From Rugosibacter sp. (lineage in GTDB: Bacteria > Pseudomonadota > Gammaproteobacteria > Burkholderiales > Rhodocyclaceae): a stretch of 8,341 bases of DNA. Positions 1-5,962 of this stretch are shown here, piece by piece. The notes under the pieces are model-generated. The model was not told the DNA's origin and searched no databases. It was given only the letters and a program-made list of their open reading frames with translations. Numbering within the stretch: the stretch's first letter is position 1; every line of letters starts with the position of its first letter. The position numbers and the translations under genes were made by a program. The stretch is from positions 1 to 8,341 of the forward strand of contig JAUSQB010000136.1 in NCBI GenBank assembly GCA_030652715.1, given 5' to 3'.

Positions 1-713
1 TTGCGCAGGATTTTCTGCACATGGTTTTTCACGGTGAGCGGGCTGATGTCGAGAATCTGCCCTATCTCCTGGTTGGTCTTGCCGTTCTTCACCCATTGCA
101 ATACCTGTATCTCACGCCCCGAGAGCAGAGTCTCGGTGGAGACTGCGGCAGTTTCATCGCCGCTCTCGTTGGCAAGCATGCGGTGCAATGCGGTGTGCAG
201 ATAGGGCATCAGCAGTTCCAGCAGGTAAGCGTCGCGCGGGGTGTGCGGATCAGGTGTCCCGGCGAAAACAAAGAAACTGCCATAATCGCCTTGCACTTGT
301 TTGATGCCATGGGTGGCTACATGACCAAAGCCGCAGCGTTGCAAATCGGTACACAGTCTCTGCCGCTCGCTCTGCATGCGGGTAGCGCCGTCCATGTCAG
401 CGCGGAACAGGCATGGCCTGCCGCTATCGTGCAACCAAAGCTCGACGAGGCGCGACAACAAGCCATTCACCGGGTTGCTGATCTCTTGCTCAACTTTGCT
501 GTCGAGCACGCCGCGCGAGAAGGCTTCGTATTTAAAGCGCATGCTCACGATATCGCCATAGATGCACAGCAAGGTCTCGTGCGGAATAAAGCCCTGCAAT
601 GCACCCTGTGCCCAGAGAAAGAACTGGAAGCGCTTGTTGATTTTCAGCGATGTTTCTATCGTGAAGACAAGATGCTCTTTATCCTGGCTGCTAAGAGCGA
701 TGAAATTATTCAT
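1..713 (-). CDS. epsA: LuxR-type transcriptional regulator, EpsA-like (C-terminus cut by window edge)
   Basis: This is a DNA-binding regulator; 237 complete codons are visible from ATG at 713 and the frame is still open at base 1. Residues about 196-237 form a LuxR/GerE helix-turn-helix: LLSGREIQVLQWVKNGKTNQ followed by EIGQILDISPLTVKNHVQ. Only the last residues of this domain should be missing. Residues 1-190 are a distinct sensor-like region starting MNNFIALSSQDKEHLVFTIE, with no receiver-domain aspartate pattern and no recognisable autoinducer-binding domain. The architecture and sequence resemble EpsA, a regulator of exopolysaccharide synthesis in Methylobacillus that lies near exosortase/PEP-CTERM loci. 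That link is family knowledge recalled without a search. A weak purine-rich GCAGGG lies about 9 bases before the ATG. The gene follows the secretion operon in the same direction after a 187-base gap, so it may have its own promoter. I am sure of the LuxR class and fairly sure of the EpsA assignment. Confidence 0.85.
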   Translation of the reverse strand, partial: MNNFIALSSQDKEHLVFTIETSLKINKRFQFFLWAQGALQGFIPHETLLCIYGDIVSMRFKYEAFSRGVLDSKVEQEISNPVNGLLSRLVELWLHDSGRPCLFRADMDGATRMQSERQRLCTDLQRCGFGHVATHGIKQVQGDYGSFFVFAGTPDPHTPRDAYLLELLMPYLHTALHRMLANESGDETAAVSTETLLSGREIQVLQWVKNGKTNQEIGQILDISPLTVKNHVQKILR

Positions 714-727
714 GCAATTGCCCTGCG

Positions 728-901
728 TTACACTATCTTTGCTGCATGGACATTGGAATGCGATCCCATCGCCTCGCTTGCGAGGAAATGAGCAGGGTGA
801 GCGGGAAGCTTCGAGTTCGTCACTGGATGGCTCTGGCGGTACGGCAACATGGCGTTTTGATTCGGTTCCAGTGACAAAATCTTCAGCGTTGCAGCCATCA
901 T
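728..901 (-). CDS. Possible small ORF, 57 codons, hypothetical
   Basis: This unrecognised ORF starts MMAATLKILSLEPNQNAMLP and ends NVHAAKIV with a TAA. Its first ATG (901-899) overlaps the TGA of the ankyrin gene as TGATG, the same coupling seen between several real genes upstream. The ORF fills nearly all of the 187-base gap before the regulator. Codon choice is unremarkable (one ATA, one GGA). It has no hydrophobic segment and no motif I know; it contains six His and five Pro. Against it: the gap also carries two inverted repeats inside this ORF, which fits a regulatory region better, and a 58-codon open frame in GC-rich DNA can occur by chance. I regard it as a candidate only. Confidence 0.25.
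   Translation of the reverse strand: MMAATLKILSLEPNQNAMLPYRQSHPVTNSKLPAHPAHFLASEAMGSHSNVHAAKIV
772..785. promoter_or_regulatory. 14-bp palindrome upstream of the EpsA-like regulator
   Basis: CCTCGCTTGCGAGG is a perfect inverted repeat with 6-bp arms and a 2-bp centre. It lies 59-72 bases upstream of the regulator's ATG at 713. The centre is too short for a stable RNA hairpin loop, so if it functions it is more likely a protein-binding dyad (an operator) than a terminator. No T-run follows on either strand. Its role is inference; chance occurrence is possible. Confidence 0.3.
819..875. repeat. 9-bp inverted repeat with 39-base spacer
   Basis: The arms GTCACTGGA (819-827) and TCCAGTGAC (867-875) are perfectly complementary and enclose 39 bases. 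They sit just downstream of the ankyrin gene's stop and upstream of the regulator. No U-run follows either arm, so this is not a standard intrinsic terminator. It could be a looped operator pair, an RNA stem closing a larger structure, or chance. The repeat is plain in the sequence; its function is unknown. Confidence 0.35.
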
Positions 902-1707
902 CAGTCGGCCATCTCGAGCGACATCGTACCAACCTCGGCACCATGCGCTACCAGCAATCGGGTAGCGGTGCGCTGCTTTTTGGATAAGGCCCAGAAGAGC
1001 GCCGAGCGGCCATTGCGGTCCAGCCTGTTGGGGTCTGCGCCATGTTCCAGCAAAACGGCAAGCGTGGCGGCATGGCCCTCTTTGGCGGCAAGGGCAAGGG
1101 CGGGCAGGCCGTCGCGGTTGGTGCGCAGCATGTCGGCCTCAAAGGCAAGCAGTTCTCTTACGGTGGCAGCCCGGTCAAGCTGAACGGCATTGAGCAGGGG
1201 CGTGTTGCCATTGTCGCTGGTGGCATCGATTAGCGCGCCCGCTTTGAGCAACTGGCGCACAACGCGGGCATGCCCGCGCAGGCTGGCGGCGCCAAGCGGT
1301 GTGAAGCCAGCCGGTCCTTTCACGTTGGGGCTGGCGCCGCGCTCGAGCAGCAGGCGCACAATTTCGATGTGCCCTTCTGTCGCTGCGGTGATCAACGGCC
1401 GGTTGCCCTTGGAGTCCTGCGCATTGGGCTGGGCGCCAGCGGCCAGCAGCGCCTTGACATTTTTCAGATCGCCCGCCTGGGCTGCGGAGATGAGGTTGCG
1501 CTCGCCAGCATCGGCCTGGGCCGACCCAGGGTCTGCAGAAGTCTCCTGGGCTGCGACGGGCGCGCATGACAACAAGCATAAGAAGCATAAGACAGCGGCC
1601 GCAATACTCGCCCCACTGCGCATAAGGTGCAGGTATGTTTCACTCATCATGTGGCAAAAAATCAGGGGAGTAGGAAAGCATAGCCGGTAATCATTAAGTT
1701 TTTGCAT
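901..1707 (-). CDS. Exported ankyrin-repeat protein, likely periplasmic or lipid-anchored
   Basis: Numbered from the internal Met at 1623 (240 residues), the protein opens with an export signal, MRSGASIAAAVLCFLCLLSC then APVAAQ. LLSC could be a lipobox (Cys20 lipidated), or signal peptidase I could cut near AAQ. Residues about 40-235 hold six ankyrin repeats with the usual pattern G-TPL--A---GH---V--LL--GA; examples are GNRPLITAATEGHIEIVRLL and GLPALALAAKEGHAATLAVL. Ankyrin repeats bind proteins and have no catalysis of their own; the partner is unknown. The start is uncertain. ATG 1707 has the only visible Shine-Dalgarno (GAGG, 9-base spacer) and lies 34 bases after the previous stop, but it puts 28 residues before the signal peptide. 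ATG 1650 and 1623 suit the signal peptide better but lack a ribosome site. It is the last clear gene of the secretion operon, so it may be a substrate, chaperone or protective partner of that machine (inference). Confidence 0.85.
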   Translation of the reverse strand: MQKLNDYRLCFPTPLIFCHMMSETYLHLMRSGASIAAAVLCFLCLLSCAPVAAQETSADPGSAQADAGERNLISAAQAGDLKNVKALLAAGAQPNAQDSKGNRPLITAATEGHIEIVRLLLERGASPNVKGPAGFTPLGAASLRGHARVVRQLLKAGALIDATSDNGNTPLLNAVQLDRAATVRELLAFEADMLRTNRDGLPALALAAKEGHAATLAVLLEHGADPNRLDRNGRSALFWALSKKQRTATRLLVAHGAEVGTMSLEMAD

Positions 1708-1716
1708 TGAGATAAT

Positions 1717-1720
1717 CCTC
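1717..1720 (-). promoter_or_regulatory. Shine-Dalgarno supporting the 1707 start of the ankyrin gene
   Basis: GAGG on the minus strand is 9 bases before the ATG at 1705-1707. The later in-frame ATGs at 1650, 1647 and 1623 have no comparable purine-rich site. This is the reason for the longer gene call, which conflicts with where the signal peptide begins. Confidence 0.4.
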
Positions 1721-1741
1721 ATCAGTAGTCCGTTTGGCTCA

Positions 1742-2500
1742 TTACCTACCCTGTCGGCAGGCTGCATACCGCGCTGCGGCTGCCGTGTTGCAAAGATGCA
1801 GCACGGCTGCCGCCTGCCCGGCACCTGCCCTGCACGAGCGCAATTCGTCGAGATAGGCCGCATCGCAAGGATTGCTCTCAGCCGCAGGCACAACCGGCGA
1901 TACCGGTATAGTGGCTTCCGGTATGGCGGCATCCGGTATGCTCGCTTCTGGCGCGGTTTCCGCACCGGGTAAAGAAGAAGCAGCTGCATCACCCACCCCG
2001 GAGACAACAACAGGCGCTGCCTTGGCAACGGCGGCCCCGAACACCCACTGGTCGTAGCGCATGGCGTTGGCAAATGCTTCATAATGGCGATAATGGCCGC
2101 TGAAGTCCGTGCGCAAAGGTTTATCGGCGGAAAGACTGTGCACGCCAACGATACGATCACCGGCCTTGATGAGGCCCCATTCCGTGCTGCCGGTCATCGG
2201 GTCGCGGTAGATCTGGCGCAAATGACGGCGCGGCGTCGGAAAGCGGTTGTCTGCCAGCAGGTCTTGCAGCGTCGGCGGATACTGTTTCGCGGCATCTGCT
2301 GTGCTCCCCGGCGTGCTCTCGTGATAAGCAGCGATGGCATTGGCGAACTGGCCGCCGACGAACAGCAGTTCGGCTTCTTTCTCGCGCTGTGCGGTGGTGT
2401 GCCAGACCTGGCCGGTGCCGGCCAGCAGCAGCCCCATGGCGGCGATGGCAAACAGCACCAGCAGATAACCAAAGCCGCGCTGACGTTCACCATTTTGCAT
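1742..2500 (-). CDS. Atypical pseudopilin-like type II secretion protein with Cys-patterned C-terminal extension
   Basis: The 252-residue protein has a short basic leader, MQNGERQRG, then the hydrophobic helix FGYLLVLFAIAAMGLLLAG, as in type IV prepilins cut after Gly9. The Glu normally at mature position 5 is absent (FGYLL instead of FTLIE). Residues about 31-150 match a pseudopilin-like family often found beside GspG-like genes in betaproteobacteria: VWHTTAQREKEAELLFVGGQ, YPPTLQDLLADNRFP, IYRDPMTGSTEWGLI. Beyond about residue 152 is an extra region: an Ala/Pro-rich linker with a 5-residue repeat (xAxIP, about 186-199), then four cysteines at 212, 223, 237 and 248 spaced CX10C-X13-CX10C. ATG 2500 follows GGAGG by 9 bases and overlaps the upstream pseudopilin gene by 14 bases. 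It is probably a minor pseudopilin or assembly factor in the inner membrane and periplasm. I am sure of the family type; the extension's role is unknown. Confidence 0.82.
   Translation of the reverse strand: MQNGERQRGFGYLLVLFAIAAMGLLLAGTGQVWHTTAQREKEAELLFVGGQFANAIAAYHESTPGSTADAAKQYPPTLQDLLADNRFPTPRRHLRQIYRDPMTGSTEWGLIKAGDRIVGVHSLSADKPLRTDFSGHYRHYEAFANAMRYDQWVFGAAVAKAAPVVVSGVGDAAASSLPGAETAPEASIPDAAIPEATIPVSPVVPAAESNPCDAAYLDELRSCRAGAGQAAAVLHLCNTAAAARYAACRQGR
1902..1946 (-). repeat. Three 15-bp tandem repeats coding for an Ala/Ile/Pro linker
   Basis: Three adjacent 15-bp units, related to TCCGGTATGGCGGCA on the plus strand, lie at 1902-1916, 1917-1931 and 1932-1946. A more degenerate copy follows. 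The in-frame length (five codons each) gives EASIP, DAAIP and EATIP in the linker of the pseudopilin-like protein. This looks like a small coding minisatellite that can change length without shifting the frame. Confidence 0.6.
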
Positions 2501-2888
2501 AGGGCATGTCCTCCCCGCCTGCGCCGCTTTTCACGTCCCACACGCCTGCCGACTCGTTGGGTGGCGGCACGATGATCCAGGTCTCGACGCTTTCGCTGAC
2601 CGGGTCCACCGGCAGCTTGCGCAGATAACGCTTGGTCACCAGCTCGTCCAGCTCGGCGGGATAGCGGCCGGTGTCGGCATGGAACTTGTCGATGGCATCA
2701 CGCACTACGAACAAGGTTTCACGCAGCGCGGTTTCGCGTGCCCGATCAAGATGAGCGAAATAACGCGGTGTGACGATAGTAAGCAGCATGGCGACAATTG
2801 CCATCACGACGAGCAGTTCGATCAGCGTGAAGCCGCGGCTTGAAGCCTTGTTTGAATCCATTTCCGGATTGGGCGTGTTTTGACGCAT
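2487..2888 (-). CDS. gspG: GspG-like major-type pseudopilin
   Basis: This 133-residue type IV pilin-like protein would be cut by a prepilin peptidase after the Gly of SSRG and assemble into the secretion pseudopilus. The mature N-terminus is FTLIELLVVMAIVAMLLTIV, with the conserved Glu at +5. The next part, RYFAHLDRARETALRETLF and AIDKFHADTGRYPAELDELV, then LPVDP, is the typical GspG soluble domain, ending with Trp in MPYAKW. ATG 2888 was chosen because GGGAG stands 7 bases upstream and the previous gene's TGA ends one base before it. A second in-frame ATG at 2861 (MDSNKASSRG) would give a shorter leader but has less support. It is one of two GspG-like paralogues in tandem; which one is the major subunit cannot be told from sequence. 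Confidence 0.9.
   Translation of the reverse strand: MRQNTPNPEMDSNKASSRGFTLIELLVVMAIVAMLLTIVTPRYFAHLDRARETALRETLFVVRDAIDKFHADTGRYPAELDELVTKRYLRKLPVDPVSESVETWIIVPPPNESAGVWDVKSGAGGEDMPYAKW
2510..2514 (-). promoter_or_regulatory. Strong Shine-Dalgarno inside the preceding pseudopilin gene
   Basis: GGAGG on the minus strand is 9 bases before the ATG at 2500 and lies within the last codons of the upstream pseudopilin gene. It fixes the start of the overlapping third pseudopilin-like gene and suggests that it can be translated on its own rather than only by reinitiation. Confidence 0.6.
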
Positions 2889-2889
2889 G

Positions 2890-3366
2890 TCACCACTCCC
2901 GGTGGGGAATGCCGTTAAGGCCGACCCCGTCAGAGAGCGAGTACACGTCGAACACATCCTCGCCTTCGAACGGTGCATCGGGCGGGCTGGCATAGGCGCG
3001 CTTGCCCCAGGTGTCGACTGCAGGAACATCCCCCGGCGGAAAGAACGGGTCGCGCGGCAGGCGGCGCAGAAAATAAATTTTTGCCCGCGCGGGATTTTTC
3101 GCGTCTTCAACGCCACCGGCCAGTTCATCCAGCGAGCGCGGATAGCCCGAGCCGTCGGCGCGGCGTTGTACCCGGCCCTCCTCGGTTGCCTGCTTGTAGG
3201 CATCCAGCGCCTCGCGAATCTGCCGCAGTGCGACGCGCAGATCCTGCTCTTTGGCCCGTTGTACGCCAAGTTCGCCAAGCGGTACGGCAACGGAAGCAAG
3301 GATGCCGACAATAGCCACCGTCACCACCAGTTCGATCAGCGTAAAGCCGCCAGCCCGCCGCATCAT
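2890..3366 (-). CDS. GspG-like pseudopilin paralogue (158 residues)
   Basis: The leader MMRRAGG is followed by FTLIELVVTVAIVGILASVA: a classical prepilin peptidase site with Phe at +1 and Glu at +5. The soluble part has an amphipathic helix (QRAKEQDLRVALRQIREALD), YPRSLDELAGG, then LRRLPRDPFFP. A late region, GEDVFDVYSLSDGVGLNGIP then HREW, is reminiscent of the calcium-binding end of GspG. At 158 residues it is slightly longer than usual GspG. The start overlaps the secretin's TGA as ATGATG (ATG at 3366 or 3363), with only a weak ribosome site, so translation is probably coupled to the secretin. It is 1 base from the next pseudopilin gene. It should be a pseudopilus subunit anchored in the inner membrane before assembly. 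It could be the major or a minor subunit. Confidence 0.9.
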   Translation of the reverse strand: MMRRAGGFTLIELVVTVAIVGILASVAVPLGELGVQRAKEQDLRVALRQIREALDAYKQATEEGRVQRRADGSGYPRSLDELAGGVEDAKNPARAKIYFLRRLPRDPFFPPGDVPAVDTWGKRAYASPPDAPFEGEDVFDVYSLSDGVGLNGIPHREW

Positions 3367-5453
3367 TGACTGGTATTTTCCACTGGGACGGCAGGCGGCA
3401 CAGAGGGTGCGTCGGGCAGGGGTATGGCGTCAGCTTGCGCTGGCGATGACGATGACACGGGCGGCTCTGCTGGCGGTACCGGCGGCACGATCTCCGGTGC
3501 TTGCTCCGCTGCTGGTTGTTCCTCTGGTTCGGGCACCACGTCCGGCACAGCGGAACGGGCGCCACCCGATGCTTTGGACGAGAGCGACAGCCCGCGCGGC
3601 TTGGTTGTGACTTGCAGTACCGGCGCGCCCACCGACGACTCGGAGCCTGCCGCCACGGTAGCCGAGACAGCTTCCGGTCGCGCCAGATTGCGCACCACAT
3701 GCGGCGTGATCAGCAAGACGATTTCTGTCTTGCTGCTGTTGTCTCTCTGGCTGGAGAAGAGACGGCCAATGAGCGGGATGTCGCCCAGCCCCGGCAGCCG
3801 GTTGGCGCTGCTGCGCTCTTCGTCGCTGATGAGCCCTGCCAGCACCTGGGTTTCACCGTTTTTCAGGCGCAGCACGGTAGAGGCGCTGCGGGTGCCAATC
3901 TGGTAGGCGAGCGAATCGGCAGGGCCGGGAATCTCTCTGACGATACTGCTCACTTCAAGGCCAACCTTGATGGACACTTCGTCATCCAGATACACGTTGG
4001 GCTCGACATCCAGCTTGAGTCCGACATCGAGGTAGGACACCGAGGCAGAAACGCCGACATTGGCAGTGGAGGTGGTGGTAAATACCGGCAGTTTGTCGCC
4101 GATGTGAATTTTTGCCTTCTCGCGATTCTTGACGCGAATGCGCGGATTGGCCAGCAGGCTGCCATCGCCGACCTGGTTCCTCAGATTAAGTGTCAGCGCC
4201 GGGTTGGCGACGAAGGTGGTGAGGCCAACACGGTTGCGCAGATTGACGACGCCCGATGCCACCTCCGCACCGATCTGCGGCACAACCTGTCCGCCGACAC
4301 CCTGGGTTGGCTGTAGCACGATATTGGAGTCGCGCAGCAGACCATAACCAATCTGGTCGGGGAAGCGCAGCCCCAGTTCCTGCAGCTTGCTGCGCGTCAT
4401 CTCCAGCACTTCCACTTCGAGCATCACCTCGGGCTCGGGCATATCCAGCGATTCCAGCAGCCGCTCGGCCAGACGCACCGCTGCGGGGGTGTCCTTGATC
4501 ACCAGCAGATTGAGTTTTTCGTCGGCGAATATATCCTTTGTTTTCACCAGCGTTTTGACCAGCGCCTGCGCCTGTTTTACGTCGGCATTGGCGAGGTAAA
4601 AAGTGCGCGTCACCAGTTCCTGATAGCTCTTGCTCTTGACCGGTGTGTCCGGATAGATCAGCACCGAGTTCATGTTGAGCATCTTGCGTTCGAGCTGGTT
4701 GGTCACCAGAATCAGCTTCACGACTTCGTCGATGGAGGTATCGCGCACGAAGATGGTTACTTTGGTATCCGATTTGACATCCTTGTCGAAGACAAAATTG
4801 ATACCCGAGCTGCGTGCGATGACCTCGAACACGGTCTTTAACGGCGTGTCGCGGAACTCCAGAGTAATCGGTTTGCTGAATGGCGAGTTGAGCGCCGACT
4901 GTACCGGGGCTTCCGCTTGCGCCGCTTGCCTGCGTATCTCCTGCATCAATTGACGCGCCTCGGCGTGCAGCGGGTTCTCGGTCAGCACCGTGCGCAAAAT
5001 GCGCTCTGCTGCGGCTGCATCGTTTTTACCGAGCAATGCCTCAGCCTCGCGCACTGCAGATGCCTGCCGCCGCTCCGCCGCCAATTCGGCGAGGCCGCTC
5101 TTCGCGCGCTGATTGTTCGCATCCAGTGTTTGCATGCGCTGGTAGATGGCTTCTGCTGCATCGGGCCGCCGGGCCGCACGCTCTGACTCTGCCGCTATCA
5201 GCAACTGGTTTGCCGCAATCTCGCGCTGGCGGAAATACTGCACACGTAATTCGTGATTGTTTGGATCATCCTTCATAGCCTGCGCCAGGCCCAGCACGCC
5301 ATCGTCGACATGGCCTTGGGCAATCAGGCGTTTACTTTCTTCTATCGCCGGATTGGCGGCGCAGCCGAAGAGCAGGAACACCACCAGGAGCGGGGTTAAT
5401 TGAGCACTCAGCCAGGTAGAAGGGATGAAGGTGTTGAATGGGGTGTTTTTCAA
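3363..5453 (-). CDS. gspD: Secretin of a type II secretion/MSHA-like system, lipoprotein with TPR-like N-terminus
   Basis: This 696-residue protein forms the outer-membrane gated channel. The signal peptide (about 1-30) ends in LFGC, a lipobox with Cys31 followed by Ala, so it is probably a lipoprotein, as MshL-type secretins are. Residues 36-175 are helical and TPR-like (DAAEAIYQRMQTLDANNQRA). Residues 195-270 are a secretin/TonB short N-domain (PITLEFRDTPLKTVFEVIAR). An N1-type ring-building domain spans 282-340 (FYLANADVKQAQALVKTLVK). The secretin core runs from about 342 to 590, with LLANPRIRVKNREKAKIHIG, GDKLPVF, and the family signature NRLPGLGDIPLIGRLF then KTEIVLLITPHVV. Residues 600-696 are a Pro/Glu/Ser-rich tail. 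The start is TTG (5453), overlapping the upstream TGA by TTGA, with GGAAG 6-7 bases before it; no other start precedes the signal peptide. The order of neighbours resembles both pil and msh loci. Confidence 0.95.
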   Translation of the reverse strand: MKNTPFNTFIPSTWLSAQLTPLLVVFLLFGCAANPAIEESKRLIAQGHVDDGVLGLAQAMKDDPNNHELRVQYFRQREIAANQLLIAAESERAARRPDAAEAIYQRMQTLDANNQRAKSGLAELAAERRQASAVREAEALLGKNDAAAAERILRTVLTENPLHAEARQLMQEIRRQAAQAEAPVQSALNSPFSKPITLEFRDTPLKTVFEVIARSSGINFVFDKDVKSDTKVTIFVRDTSIDEVVKLILVTNQLERKMLNMNSVLIYPDTPVKSKSYQELVTRTFYLANADVKQAQALVKTLVKTKDIFADEKLNLLVIKDTPAAVRLAERLLESLDMPEPEVMLEVEVLEMTRSKLQELGLRFPDQIGYGLLRDSNIVLQPTQGVGGQVVPQIGAEVASGVVNLRNRVGLTTFVANPALTLNLRNQVGDGSLLANPRIRVKNREKAKIHIGDKLPVFTTTSTANVGVSASVSYLDVGLKLDVEPNVYLDDEVSIKVGLEVSSIVREIPGPADSLAYQIGTRSASTVLRLKNGETQVLAGLISDEERSSANRLPGLGDIPLIGRLFSSQRDNSSKTEIVLLITPHVVRNLARPEAVSATVAAGSESSVGAPVLQVTTKPRGLSLSSKASGGARSAVPDVVPEPEEQPAAEQAPEIVPPVPPAEPPVSSSSPAQADAIPLPDAPSVPPAVPVENTSQ

Positions 5454-5962
5454 TTTTCGCTTCCGAATGTCAGGTGTTGTTTTTCGTTGAGCGGCAGATA
5501 GACAAAGGTCATTTCTGCCGGTGTGATGTCTTCGATCTTGTACTCGGCCAGAACATCGCCTCGGCGCAGCAGATGGGTGCGCGTGCCCTGACCGAGAAAA
5601 GCCAGGACTTCGCCTCCCTCCAACACCTTGCCCAGATAGCGGAACGGCAGCGGCGGCGCTGTGGGCGCTGCTGCCTTGGGCGGTGGCGGCGGTGGTGGCT
5701 GCCAGTCGCGCGGGGCGAACAAATCGACTGCCTGCGTGGCATATTGCTCACGCAAAGAAGGCTGCACTTCCGTTACGGGCAGCTTGCTCGGGGGGGCAGT
5801 CCCAGCCGTCGGAGCAGCACTTTGCAGCGGCGGCTGCATGGTATCGGAGGCCGGAAAATCAACCACCGAGGCAATAATGGTCGCGATCAGCGCCACGGCG
5901 AGCACGATCTTGCGTAGCGACAACGCCGATGGCAAATTCGGTGGCAATGTGGGTGACAACAT
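5450..5962 (-). CDS. PilP/GspC-like periplasmic connector with poly-Pro linker
   Basis: In this class of machine the connector joins the inner-membrane platform to the secretin. The 170-residue protein has a cytoplasmic start, one membrane helix at about 18-35 (IVLAVALIATIIASVVDF), a Pro/Ala-rich linker at 43-105 that includes DLFAP and a run of seven prolines (89-95), and a small beta-rich domain at 106-165. That domain (FRYLGKVLEGGEVLAFLGQG, then LLRRGDVL) has the form of the PilP and GspC homology-region domains. A true PilP is usually a lipoprotein and this one has no lipobox, so in topology it is nearer GspC; it has no PDZ domain. ATG 5962 overlaps the previous stop as TGATG, with AGGCAGG close upstream. 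Its place just before the secretin gene supports the role. Confidence 0.82.
   Translation of the reverse strand: MLSPTLPPNLPSALSLRKIVLAVALIATIIASVVDFPASDTMQPPLQSAAPTAGTAPPSKLPVTEVQPSLREQYATQAVDLFAPRDWQPPPPPPPKAAAPTAPPLPFRYLGKVLEGGEVLAFLGQGTRTHLLRRGDVLAEYKIEDITPAEMTFVYLPLNEKQHLTFGSEN

Noticed and set aside
700..713. ATGAAATTATTCAT imperfect dyad at the start of the EpsA-like gene
   Set aside because: The arms are only 5 bp, AT-rich and include the start codon; this is easily chance.
21..791. Long plus-strand open frame (256 codons) opposite the EpsA-like gene
   Set aside because: It is the antisense shadow of the LuxR gene; its translation shows no family features, while the minus strand has a clear helix-turn-helix.
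714..900. Intrinsic terminator after the ankyrin gene
   Set aside because: Neither inverted repeat in the gap is followed by a T-run on either strand, so I could not support a terminator.
1708..2160. Upstream extension of the ankyrin frame giving a 419-codon ORF
   Set aside because: The extra part lies inside the pseudopilin-like gene in another frame, and the ankyrin protein's signal peptide begins much later.
2889..3311. Upstream extension of the second pseudopilin frame giving 274 codons
   Set aside because: It overlaps the first pseudopilin gene out of frame; ATG 2888 has a strong ribosome site, and prepilin leaders are short.
3424..3906. Plus-strand Gly/Ser/Thr-rich open frame opposite the secretin tail
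   Set aside because: Its biased composition is the reverse complement of the Pro-rich secretin tail, with no ribosome site or family match.
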